From contig JAPXFQ010002822.1 in the NCBI GenBank assembly GCA_028564705.1, positions 682,001-746,000 on the forward strand: a stretch of 64,000 bases of DNA, in the 5' to 3' direction. Both the position numbers and the translations under genes were made by a program. This DNA comes from Apricaphanius iberus (taxonomy: Eukaryota > Chordata > Actinopteri > Cyprinodontiformes > Aphaniidae). Below the pieces are notes generated by a model, which did no database searches, had not been told where the DNA came from, and was given only the letters and a program-made list of their open reading frames with translations. Below are positions 1-11,048 of the stretch, piece by piece. How positions within the stretch are numbered: position 1 is the stretch's first letter; each line of letters begins with the position of its first letter.

Positions 1-69
1 GACAGAAAGGACACACTGAGCATGCTCAAAGGTTCAGGTCCCTCTCCTCTAATCAGTGAATGATTTTAC

Positions 70-3000
70 CGTCAGCTCCTTCTTCTTCAGGAACTTCTCC
101 CTCTTCTTCTTTCCTCTAAGGGCCAGATCGAACTCCTGCAGCGCCTTCGACACTGTAGTCACAGAACCAGACCTGAGGCACGGGCCCACTTACAGGAGCA
201 TACTCAGTACTACACACAATGCAATAGGTACCAGCAGGCACACAGTAGGTAAACAGCAGGTAACTAGTAGGTTATAACTAGATAACCAGTAGGTAACTAG
301 TATATAACAAGCAGAAAACCAATACAACACAGAACTAAACAATACTCTACAGTACTACAGACAGGATCAGAGTGGAAACTCACTGCGACTCTGTTTGCGC
401 TCTTGTTGCGTCTGAAACCAAACCCTCTGAGAGTCGCTTGAGGAGGCGGAGCCTTCTAGACGCTTCTGAGCCACGCTCAGCTGCACACAAACAAACCAAA
501 AAACTTAAGTCAGGTCAGCAAGTGAAGAGCTGCCATCATCATCAGGTCATTGACAACCTGCTGATCTAGAAGGATCCCATGTTAATTAATGTTTGCTGTG
601 CAGTCCTACACTTTGCCAGTAGGTGTCACTGTTTCTGTGCTTGTTACAAAGCAGAGAAGTGGGCGGAGCTAGCAGTTCTGCTCAGTTGTACCTTGGCCTC
701 TGTTGCAGCCATCTCTCTCTCCTCTCTTTCCATCTTCATCACGGCTTCAACATCTTTCTCCAGTTTGCCGATCAGATCTCTGAACTTAAGGATGACCTCT
801 GGAGGAAACACAAACCCAGTTTCAAATTTTGGTTCTGACCCAGCTCAGCTGGGGAATCAGAACATCTGGTGTGCTTACCTGTTGGCAGGACCCGAGCCTT
901 CACGCTGTTCTTGGCCGACTTCACAACCTCCTTCAGCATCTTCCTCTCAGATTCTCCAACCAGAGACACGGACCGCCCAGAACGTCCAGCCCGGGCTGTC
1001 CGGCCGACCCGGTGGACGTAGTGTTTGGCGGTGGATGGCATGGTGAAGTTGATCACCTAAGGAACAGGTAAGAAAAAGTCTAAAAGTTTAGGAAGCGATC
1101 CATAAGTCTTCCTCATATCAATCCTGGTGCCTGACAGTACTGTATCGGATCACACAACATTCTGGAACAGAACCCTCACCGTTTTCACTCCATCGATGTC
1201 CAGGCCTCGGGCCGCAACATCCGTTGCCACTAAAATATCAATCTGTTCATCTTTAAACCTCCTGCAGGAGAACCAAGACGAATGAGCAGAGACTGGACCA
1301 GAGAATCTGAAAGTATGAGAATCTCACAGGAAGCATACCTGAGGTTCTCCAGCCTCTGGTTCTGGCTCAGTTCTCCGTGCAGCTCTCCGACTTTCAGCCC
1401 CAACAGGCCCAGCAGGATGTGCAGTCTGTGGGCTTGTTTCCGGGTCTGGGTGAACAACATGACATGGTCCTGGAAGGTTCGGGTCAGCAGAGCTGCAAAG
1501 ACAAAGGAAGAAGATCAAAGCTGGGCACTGATTCAAATTTCAAGAATAAACTTGATTCCAATTCAGAAGATTTAGAACAGATTATGACTGGTACATGTTT
1601 AGGGTGACTTTTGTGAGACACCAACGTTTCCTGATACTGAAGACGTTTCATTAGCATGTTGTTCATGTTGTTGTTCATGTTAGCCTAAAGGGGCTAATGA
1701 AAGTAGTAACAGAATACTGGCACCTGTATTTTGTTGCCATTAGCCTGAAGCGACTAATGAAAGTAGCGCCCATATTCTGTTGGTGACGATTTTTTGTTAG
1801 CATGTTGTTCCGGTTAACCTGAAGAGGCTAATGAAAATAGCAACAGAATACAGGAGCTACTTTAATTAGCCACTTAGGGTAATGAAACTAGCTGAAGCAA
1901 CTAATAAAAGTACTGCCCATATTCTGTTGTTGAAAAGCTTTGTTAGCATTTTGTTCTGGTTAGCCTAAAAGCAGCTAATGAAAGTAGCACCAGAATACGG
2001 GCGCTACTTTTATTAGCCAAGCCGGCTAATGAAAGTGGCTACAGGCAAACAGTGGGATGGTATTGTAATTCAGCCCGGGAGCTTGGTTCAGAGAGGCCTT
2101 CTATCCAGTTGCACAAAGGATTCAAAAAATATACTTTTATTGGTAGTATAATTGGATGCAACGATGGCACTTCTTTTCAAACAGATACCATACCGATACT
2201 TGGATTTTAGTACTTGCCGATACAGAGTACCAATGCTGATACTTCCACCACACACAGAATGGAATGAATTGGAAGACAGGTTTTATTTTCTTCTCTGCTT
2301 GTTACAACAAATGATGGTGAATTAGATAAACAATGTTAATAAAAATGACCAGAAACCTAAAATTTGTGAAAGTGAAAAATAAACATTTTCAGTTAAATTT
2401 TCACACAGTTTAACACATTTTCAGAATCGTTTCATGGTATCGGTTAACTTTAGCTGAAACCGATACAGTACGTAAGAACGGTATCAGTGCATCCCTAGTA
2501 GTACAGGTTTTTATGTTCTCATGAACAGAGGTATGTAGTAACTAATTACATTTACTGAATTATCCAACATTTACTTGAATAATTTTCCGACGTGAAAACG
2601 GGTCAGGGGTGAAAAAGGTGAGAAGCATATAACCCATCTATGTGCGTCTGGGGGGTGCATGCTCCCCCGGAAGAAAATAGCATATTTTAAATTTTTAAGC
2701 ACTGGTTCCCTCATCATTTGTTTACCAGCTTATTAGCAGTCCATTTACTCTCGCATTTTCTACCGCATCTGCTGCTATTTCCTGGGATTTTTTTTACATT
2801 CCTGCTTCGTCAGTCCCAATTAGCGTTGTTATGACCACCGCTGCTACCCGATCACACACCGTGCTCCCAGTGGGAGAACGTGACAGACAGCTTTGCACCT
2901 GTTGCTGCTTGTGGAGCGTCATGGCAAACGGCACTGGCCAGCTGCTGCTGTGCGCTGTTTGAGTTTCACTTTCTCCCTGGACAACTGAACATCTTGATCA

Positions 3001-6000
3001 AAGGGTAAACATTCCTCTTCATAATCTGAATCAGCCATTACTTCTCGGCGGGGAACTCAGACGTCTCGGCATCAAAAGTTTTATCTTTCTAAAACTCGCT
3101 TACTCTATGCTGTGACAGCAGCAGCTGCACGCATTGCACAAATTGTACTGAAATATGTATTCATAACATGAGCCGCTGCAGACTGACGGTGGAGATGGAG
3201 AAGCTGGCAGCAGCCTATCGTTCAGATCTTCTACATGAAGGACGCCTCACTAACGTGTTGTCACGTTAGTGAGGCGTGAGAGATAAATGTTAATAACAGC
3301 TCCAAGCTGGTACATCTAAGATGTTTCTCTGGTACTGCTCTCTCATGCATGGGGTTTGGACAGAGTTTGTGATGTAAAAAAGTTTTCTTCTGTTTTTTTT
3401 TTTTTAGAGAACCCCAAAAAGATGATACGCTTAACTACTAGGCCTGGGCGGTATACCGGTTCATACCGAAAACAGGTGTTTATTTTTGTTATGATATGAA
3501 TTTTTAATATAACCCTATACCGGTGAATAGCTTGGACAACTTCCGTAACGTTTAATGAGGGGAAGTGTTTCAGCTAGGACCGATTTCACTGCTACACGCT
3601 CTTCAACACAGTGTAGAAAATAAAGTTTTTAACTAAGTTCAGCCTTAGAACATCAAGAATGTCGACTAGAATCATAATCATTTTAATTATGTCCATATAA
3701 TTCACCTGTGTCTGGAAAAAACAATATGATGCAGTCCATATGGCAGTGAAATGGGCTGTTTAAAGCACACGTTTATATTCTTCATTCTTATAAGATAATG
3801 TGGATATGAACGGTCTTGTATGGCAAAAAAATACTGTTAAATACCATAATACTGTTAAGTTTTTAAAAAATACCGCGATATGAAAATTTTGCCATACCGC
3901 CCACCCCTATTAACTATACATCAAATCAATATCAGGCTATCAAGAAAAAAGGCTGTCAAAAGAATTCATATACGTACATTTTGCATGTAAGGTATTTATA
4001 TAAACACCCCTGACTCTTTGCATTGAATTCCTCTATATACTTCATTCATTCGCGTTTTGTATACTTGTTATTTGTTTAATAAAGTTATTCAAAAAAATGC
4101 ACAATACGTTCTAACGTCCAGCCAATCATGTAATGCTTCGTCATAAGTGGGCGCAGGCCCCCGAGCCGATCTGGTACATACAACGGCAGTTCCTCGGCGC
4201 CTACCTGCCACCACCGCCTCTCTGTCTCCTTCTCGGTGCGGTCGGATCCGAACGAACTCCTGCCGAAGGAACGGAGCCACGTCTGTGTTGCTGTTGACAA
4301 AGATCCTGATTGGCTGCTTCAACGAGACCGCCGCCAGGTCCTTCACCTGCAGAAACAGGAAGCATGTCTCAGTGAGCTAGGTCACATGACCCCAGACAGA
4401 GGTCACATGACTGCGCGGGGGAGGGTTACCTCCTCGCTCATTGTGGCTGAGAACAGCATAGTCTGCCGGTTGAAGGAGCACATCCTGATGATCTCCTTCA
4501 TCTGCTCTTCAAAGTACTCGTCCAGCATCCTGCCAGAACCACACAGAACCGGACTGTTAGCGTTTTCCAGACTCAGGCATAGCATCTCGTCCCGATTGGC
4601 TGGCCACGGCGCCCCCACCTGTCGGCCTCGTCCAGGATCAGGATCTCAATGTGGCTCAGCTCGAAGCTCGGCGTGTTGTGAAGGTGGTCGATCAGTCGGC
4701 CCGGCGTCGCTATCAGAACATCGGGACCGGCCCTCAGAGCCGCCTCCTGTGACTTCAGGTCCAAACCGCCTGCAGGCAGCAATCGCACTGATTAGAGGAG
4801 ACCAGAACCGGGCTGGGTTCAGAATGACGGGAGACGGGTCGGTCCATATCCGTACCAACAGCCAAGCAGGTGGTGATGGAGGTGAACTGGGCCAACTGAC
4901 GGGCCACCGAGTGGACCTGGATCCCTAACTCTCTGGTAGGAACCAGAACCAGGACCCGGGTCACCTGGGATGTCCTGGGTTTATAAACCAAACGCTCCAA
5001 CACTGGCAGCATGAAGGCGGCAGTCTTTCCTGAGGACAGAAACCAGCAGTTACAGAAGATATACTTAGGAGAACCGGGCCGAACCAGAACCCATTAGTGG
5101 AATCTGTCGGACCAGTCAGACATAAACCAGCCTAGCTCTGTTCTGCTGATCCCTGAGACAAGTGGAAGCCTTTCTAAGAGAATCCTGTGATTGACTGGAT
5201 TAGAACCAGCGCTGAGATCTAACATCAGTCCATTATCTGAAGAATATAATGAGTAACTTCCAGCAGAACTGTTCCAGTGATGAACTCTGAACCCATTTAA
5301 CCCAGAACTATCTTGTCTGGAACTACACGATCCAGAACCATCTGGTCCCGGAAGGTCAGATATAGGTCTGTATCGTAATACTTCATCCTAACGGTGAGAA
5401 GGTTTCTGCAGAAAGAGGATTCATTCCAGTTGCCTTAAATCCTGTGGTTCTGATCCGTTTACTAAGGACAAATCAATCAGATCTAAAATGGTGCGGTTCT
5501 TAAGTAATCTGGTTCTGTTTGGGTCTAACATGTGGCATTAAAGGTTTAGATGAAGCTAATGTTGTTGATGACTCAGCGTTTATATTTGACATAGTATGTT
5601 TCCAGTTAGATACAAGAAATTGTTCTGCAGCTGCCCTACTGGGCTGAATAAAGCAGTAAATGGTTCTGGTACCGGTTCCAGTAGCAGCGCAGGCACACAG
5701 GTCTCTGCCCATCAGACCCACTGGAACACAGGCCTTCTGGATCGGCGTTGGTTCCTTAAAGCCCAGAGCTGTGATGGCCTGCAGGAACAGAACCACAGAA
5801 AAACCTTGAGCAGACCATCATAGGCTGGGTCTATCCAGAACCAGGACCGATAAGCCGGGTTCTACAGGTTCTTGGTCTTACCTTGAGGATGGGCCTGGAC
5901 AGGTTCATATCTTCAAATGTCAGCTGATCGTCGTACTGAGACGCGTCTTCAGAAAACCTCTCTGGAGCCTGGACACAAACACAGCCGTTACCATGGTTAC

Positions 6001-7760
6001 CCAGCACCTTCACTGGCACCGCCCACTCCTCATATTCCTCACCTGTTCCTCCTCCACCACCTTCTTCTTCCCTCGCCGTTCTTTCTCCCTCAGAGTGTCT
6101 GACAGGAAACAGGAAGCAGATTAGAAAAACTTAAACATAACATAATGGTGAGGTCATAACAGGTCCATCCAGTACAACCCCCCCAACCCCACCTTCAGGA
6201 ACCTTTCAGGTACCCCCCAACCTTCAGGAACCTTTCAGGTACCCCCCACCTTCAGGAACCTTTTAGGACCTCCCACTTTCAAGAACTCCCCACCTTCAGG
6301 AACCCAGACACTACGAACTTTCAAAACCCTACTGGACTCTTCGGGAACCTAAAAAAAACCCAGGAACCTTTAGGGCCCTTTCAGGACTATCTCAGAACCT
6401 TTGAGAAACCCTTCACAACACTATCGAACACACCAGGAACCCTTTTAGGAACAGAGAGGTCATGTGACACTGATAGTCATAGAGCAAAGGATTGTGGGTG
6501 TTTAACTGAAGGAAAGAACATCAGCGGTTCTGGTAGGTTTTTTTCTTGGTCTTGAAACGGTATGGAGACACATATCGGTTAATGTTGGCCCAAACCGATC
6601 AGGAACCGGTTCCCTTCATGAAAACCCGGTTCCGTTCTGTTTTCGGTTTCTGGATCTCATCATGTATGACACTCTGAGCTGAAGACCTGCTATCACAACC
6701 ATAACCCTCAGCAGATCCAGGTCATACCGGATTTAGTCAGAATCTCTTCATCACTCGATCCAAACTCTTCTTCATCATCATCCTCGTCTTCTTCTTCCTC
6801 CTCCCCCTCAGTAGGCTTCTCTTCCTCCTCCTCCTCCTCTTTAATCTCAGAGGAACCATCAGCTTCAGAACTTTGGGACGTTTTCTCCTGAAGACAAAAA
6901 CCAAACTAAACCTCACGCAGGAAGTAGATTCAAACAGGAAGCGGACCCAAACAGTACGATGGACTCACCTCAGCTTTCCTCCTTTTCCTGATCTTCTCTA
7001 TTTTCTGGTCCAAAGTCGTCATGGTTCTCTGTGAACACAGAACCCAGTCAGAACATTAAGTTAAGCTGGAGCCAGACAGTTCCGCTGCAGGTTCTGCTGG
7101 GTTCTACCTTCTTCTTGAGCTGCTTTAAGACGTCGCTCATGGCCCAATCATCATCCAGGCTCAGAGCATCTCTCTCTCCAAACTCAAAGTCACAGCTGAA
7201 GTCTGTCGACCTTTTGCCTCCAAACTTCTTCTTCCGGTTCAGGACGATCGGCTCCTCCTGCACAACAAAAACATGATGTCCGTGAACGGGTCCGGTCCGA
7301 GCCCTGGATCCAGTTGGCCAGAGATAATCAGAACCGCTCCATCAGGAAGCTGATGCTGAACCTCTGCAGGTCCGGGTCAGTACCAGGTTTGGATCACAAA
7401 GAGGATTAAAACATTCAGTACTGTTCAGCCAGGTCCGTCTGGTGAACCGAACCAGCAGAACTTAACTTTTCTGCAGTGTCCCATCAACCTCACCTGCTTG
7501 GATCAAGCTCACGATTCTATTCAGAGCTTTTAGCTGGTCTCAGGTCAGATTATCGGGTCCAGTTAATCGGAACCAGACAGGTCCGAACCTCTGATGACTC
7601 CAGCTGACCCAGTAGCAGCTCTACGCAAACAATCCGTTTAATGCACGCTTCTAGTTCTGGTTCGGAACTGACTTACCTCCGGTTCGGATTCAGTGTCCGG
7701 TTCCTCTGGACTCTGATCCTCGTCCCGGATGGTTCCGATTAGACCCAGCTGCTCCAGCAT
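70..7760 (-). CDS. ddx27: DEAD-box RNA helicase DDX27 (3' end outside window)
   Basis: DDX27 is a nucleolar ATP-dependent RNA helicase needed for pre-rRNA processing (family knowledge). Coding exons, in order of translation: 7677-7760, 7108-7257, 6969-7028, 6728-6887, 6043-6098, 5882-5968, 5673-5778, 4856-5029, 4619-4769, 4430-4529, 4205-4346, 1339-1492, 1180-1261, 879-1056, 692-798, 384-480, 70-152. They total 1971 bases (657 codons) with no stop. The N-terminus begins [11 protein letters not shown]. An acidic Glu/Asp run lies in exon 4. Helicase motifs follow in order: Q motif GFKEPTPIQ, Walker A ATGTGKT (split between exons 7 and 8), [27 protein letters not shown] and [11 protein letters not shown]. 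The last exons carry the DDX27-type tail [14 protein letters not shown]. Roughly 110 C-terminal residues should lie left of base 70, judged from the human protein. The exon 692-798 donor (GTACAA) is weak. Confidence 0.96.
1683..2040. repeat. Degenerate minisatellite with inverted motifs
   Basis: The motif GGCTAATGAAAGTAG and its near reverse complement CTACTTTTATTAGCC recur several times, separated by copies of ACAGAATAC or its variant CATATTCTGTTG. The last pair, around 2008-2040, sits almost back to back and could fold into a stem. Copies differ at many positions, so the array is old. Confidence 0.75.
2151..2497. mobile_element. hAT-like MITE, GGATGCA family, copy 1
   Basis: The non-coding element has inverted ends: a GGATGCAACGAT type on the left and a GTATCAGTGCATCCCTA type on the right. 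It is flanked by a near-perfect 8-bp duplication, GTAGTATA at 2143-2150 and GTAGTACA at 2498-2505. Repeated GCCGATAC/GTACCAATGC-type words and TTGGAAGACAGGTTTTATTT are shared with copies near 29.6 kb and 40 kb. The 8-bp duplication fits the hAT superfamily. Confidence 0.75.
3242..3277. repeat. Perfect hairpin, 16-bp arms
   Basis: ACGCCTCACTAACGTG is followed by a 4-base loop and its exact reverse complement. It lies in a ddx27 intron. No poly-T run follows and no known RNA family was recognised. Confidence 0.8.
3439..3909. mobile_element. hAT-like MITE with TGGGCGGTAT ends
   Basis: The left end reads TAGGCCTGGGCGGTATACCGG and the reverse complement of the right end reads TAGGGGTGGGCGGTATGGCA. 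The flanks are TTAACTAC (3431-3438) and TTAACTAT (3910-3917), an 8-bp target duplication with one mismatch. The 471-bp interior is AT-rich and non-coding. The ends and duplication match non-autonomous fish hAT elements. Confidence 0.85.
6170..6320. repeat. Short minisatellite in ddx27 intron
   Basis: About five degenerate copies of a unit with the core CACCTTCAGGAACCTTTCAGG and a run of C. Copies diverge rightwards to about 6440. It lies in the intron between coding exons 6043-6098 and 6728-6887. Confidence 0.7.
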
Positions 7761-7865
7761 TATAATAAACAGTCGCGGTCCGCCTGGTTGTAGCTGGTTC
7801 TGACAGAGTTCTGGTTCTGATGCTCCTTCTCCTCCTCCTCACACAATTACACGTGTTTACGGAAA

Positions 7866-7873
7866 ACGGAAGT
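7866..7873 (-). promoter_or_regulatory. ETS-type site near the ddx27 start
   Basis: ACGGAAGT lies about 105 bases upstream of the ddx27 ATG (7758-7760). ETS/GABP sites of this form are common in promoters of ribosome-biogenesis genes. The assignment rests on motif and position only. Confidence 0.4.
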
Positions 7874-8179
7874 TGAAGCTCGTGTTCCCAGGCGAGGTTC
7901 ACTAGCGGCCCCTGTTGCTACGGAGCGGAGATGGAAGAAACTAAATAAATAAATAAACATTTCAAATTATTTAATTTGGTTTACAAAATAAAAACAGAAT
8001 TTGGAGTTAAGAATTTAATTAGATTAGTCAAAATGCTTTATTCACAAATGTGTTTTTTTTAACATTCCTCCAGATGTTGTTGCGTTTGAAAATGAACCAC
8101 TTCTATGGAAGGTTTCATTGAAAGATTGCAATAAAGTCCATGTCTTGAAACAATTTTTGACAGAGCTTTTTGTTGTCAT

Positions 8180-8790
8180 TCCACCAATGTTTGTCTGAGT
8201 GGTGTGCAGCAAACCATGTGGGCTAGGGTTAGGGGCTGATAACTGGAAAACGTTTTTGGGGAAAACCTGGTCTGATCTTGAGAGACGGCATCCATCCCAC
8301 TTTGGATGGAGCAGCACGTCTTTCTAGGAATCTGGACAGATTCATTAGTCCTTCGAAACACTGCCAAACAAGGGTCCATGCCAAGGAGCAAAGTCGTCGT
8401 TTAACCCACCTCTCTGCAGCTTCTGTACTGTTACCCACTCAATACCCCATTGAGACAGCGTATTGGGACTGTCAAAATCAAATAGATTACAAGTTAACCT
8501 ACACAAAAGCAAATTATGAAAATCCCATTAAAATAAATACGATTTTGACTAAACAAACAAAAAGAAAACTAGATTTAGTTTATTGAACATAAGATCCCTT
8601 TCCTCAAATACTTGATATGTATGGAAAATACATAATCTACATAATCTGCTGGGATTTCTTAAATAGAAAACTTTTTAACTGATTGGACTGTTTTATAACT
8701 GTATTAAAATGAGTTTTCTTGTAAAGTGCCTTGAGATGAAATCTGTTGTGAGTTTAAATAAATCTAATTAATTTAATTGAATGTTGTAAC
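8180..8790 (+). mobile_element. LINE 3'-end relic (L2/Rex1-like)
   Basis: A short open stretch reads RDGIHPTLDGAARLSRNL, a phrase typical of fish non-LTR retrotransposon ORF2. It is followed at 8720-8785 by the tail GTGCCTTGAGATGAAATCTG and AT-rich repeats. A second copy of this tail occurs near 47.7 kb. Most of the element is missing. Confidence 0.65.
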
Positions 8791-9339
8791 AGTTTATTAT
8801 AGGTATAATTTTATATGAAATGGAATCTTATTTAACATATATATATTTGTCTGGTTATTTGTTCTATATATCATTCTTTAAAAAAAAAAGTATTTTGATT
8901 TCTGCTAAATTGTTATCTGCTTGTACTTGACGGCTTGTTGAACTTTTATTACGCTGTATTGTTCTATTTTCAATCAATTAAAATTTAAGAAGACAAAGAA
9001 GAAAGTAATAAAAAAATGCAAACTTTTTTTGTTCTATAGATGTTTCTTGATTTTCAGTGTGAAATTATACTGCTGCAATAAAACATGAATATTTAAAAAA
9101 AACTATTATTAATCCTTTAGGGAAATTGAACAAAGCTGTTTCGACTGAGCTTCATTCAGGATGCAGAAAGAAAAGCCCTCATAGGAGAGGAGGAGGAGTC
9201 AATCCCAAGGGAAAAACTCTGCACAGAGGATCAGACACTCAGTCTTCTGAGCAAGCAGAGCAGAGACCCAACCAACCAGAGGAAACGTCAGAACCAACCA
9301 GAGTTGACGGGTCAGAACTCCACCTTCTGTAGCTCAATG

Positions 9340-9430
9340 GTGAGTTTCATCTCCAGACATTCAGAGGAAAGTTTAGCAGCAGACAGCTGCTGGACCCAGA
9401 GACAGATTGTCAGGCTGTAACCATGAAGAG
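9340..9430 (+). other. Putative 5' non-coding exon of the BPI-like gene
   Basis: The sequence ends at a strong donor, GAAGAG/GTAAGTG. The exon carrying the main ATG starts just after TTTTTCCAG, so an upstream exon is required or likely. If these two are joined, an ATG at 9422 opens a 7-codon upstream ORF whose TGA overlaps the main ATG. The transcription start is not visible; the left border is a guess. Confidence 0.4.
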
Positions 9431-11048
9431 GTAAGTGTTTTACAGAGCTGGTTCTAGTTCTTTCCTTGGCCCAGACGGGTGGACCCATAGGGCTGTCTTG
9501 TCCGCCGCAGAATGACAGATCTTCCCGTTTCTTCTTGTGCTTTAAAGTTTAAACTATAAACTGCATCTTGATGTTCCAGCTATTTGTTTTGTAAAAGCTA
9601 AGAAAGGAGTGTCAACTCTTCAATTTGGCTTGGATCAGGTCAAAGGTCAAAGCACAGCATCAGTTTATAGTTTTCAGTTGAATGACTCCTGAAGACAGAC
9701 GGCAACCAAGATGGACAGGAGGATATTTCAGGCTCCACTGAAGCTTCTGCAGAGTTAATGAATGAGTCTGTGGTCATGTGGCAGCAGCAGCTGGATCCTC
9801 ACTGGCTCTTTGATAAAATGCAATGATTACAGGCTGAGTCTCTTTCTGATTAAAGGACATAATGTGCTTCTAACATCTGCTGCTGGGTTAAATGTGCCCT
9901 GGTTTTGGTCTTCAGGATCAATCTGGGATTTTAAGGCTGTGTTAGAGCTCACTGGATAAAATGTGCGTGGGCAGAATGAACACTGAGCTGTGACTCACAG
10001 GCAGCCTGTTTTTCTCTTGTTTCTTTGGACTTTGTCTATTTATTTCCATCGGATCATTGAGGGAAAAGTATTGGAACTGCTGGGTCGGTTGAGCCGATGC
10101 GGCTTCAGCCCGCTTCTCTGTGTGCCCTCGCACTGACGGTGCTGCTGGGTGAACAGAAAGCCGAAAACATCCCTCCATGAACTGCAGTAACCCCTGTTTC
10201 ACAACACCCTCAAACCCTCGCCCCCCATCTGCCCCCTGCCCTGATTTCTGTGTGTGCAATGGGAACAGCTGCTGGGACAGTTTCCTGCAGATTAAACTCC
10301 ATCCCTCTGGCTTTCACATCAGTATCAGCTGATTAAATCATTGTGTAAGGGTTTAAGAAGGACTCTCAATCTAAAAGGTTTCTAGCCACGAGAAAACCTG
10401 AACCTTAGACTCTGCATCTGCAACCAGAAGCAATTAAAGTCTCTTTCTCCATCAGCAAACCTTTTCACAGTGAAGTTCAGTTTGAAGAAGTGATACTGGA
10501 TGGATTTTGTTGCACATTTCTGGGTATAAACTTTAACCTCAACTTTAATTTTATTGTCCCCTGAGGGAATTTTGCTTTGCAGTAGGGTTAAAACATGAAA
10601 GCATAGGAATAAATAGACATAAAATTCAAGACCACCACTAACAAGGACAAGCAGCATCAAAACACATACAAAGGAAAACTGAAAGCAGGATCATTACTAC
10701 ACATCACAACTTTTAAGTTTAAAATTTAGCTGTTTGAGCTGTAAAGGTGCTCGAGGTGTTACTTCAACAAACGTCCTAATCCACTCATGTTTTGACGGGA
10801 TCTAAGAAACGTTTATTTTCGGTCATCCTGATTCAAACTTACATAAGCGAGAGAACCATTACAGGACTGAGTTGGAACCACTGAGTTGGTCGAGTTGATC
10901 AAGGTCTGTCAACAGAAAGCTGAGAGATGGCCCAAAACACAGGTTCAAATCCAGGAAAAAAGCATGAACCAGAACCTGAACTACAACCAAAACACTTAAA
11001 GGAGTAAAAAAAATCTATCCATGTTTGTTTTTCCAGCTCCAGCTCAGG

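Larger units (their letters stand above)
1493..4204 (-). other. Large repeat-filled ddx27 intron
   Basis: This 2.7-kb intron separates the helicase exons at 4205-4346 and 1339-1492. It holds a degenerate minisatellite, two hAT-like MITEs and a perfect hairpin, listed separately. No additional exon was recognised in it. Confidence 0.85.
7761..9120. other. Intergenic region between ddx27 and BPI-like gene
   Basis: This holds the ddx27 5' flank and then AT-rich DNA with a LINE relic at about 8180-8790. The two genes are divergent. No further gene was seen. Confidence 0.7.

Noticed and set aside
4236..4928. 230-codon open frame on the plus strand
   Set aside because: It runs antisense across ddx27 exons and introns. 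The minus strand gives conserved helicase motifs with splice sites.
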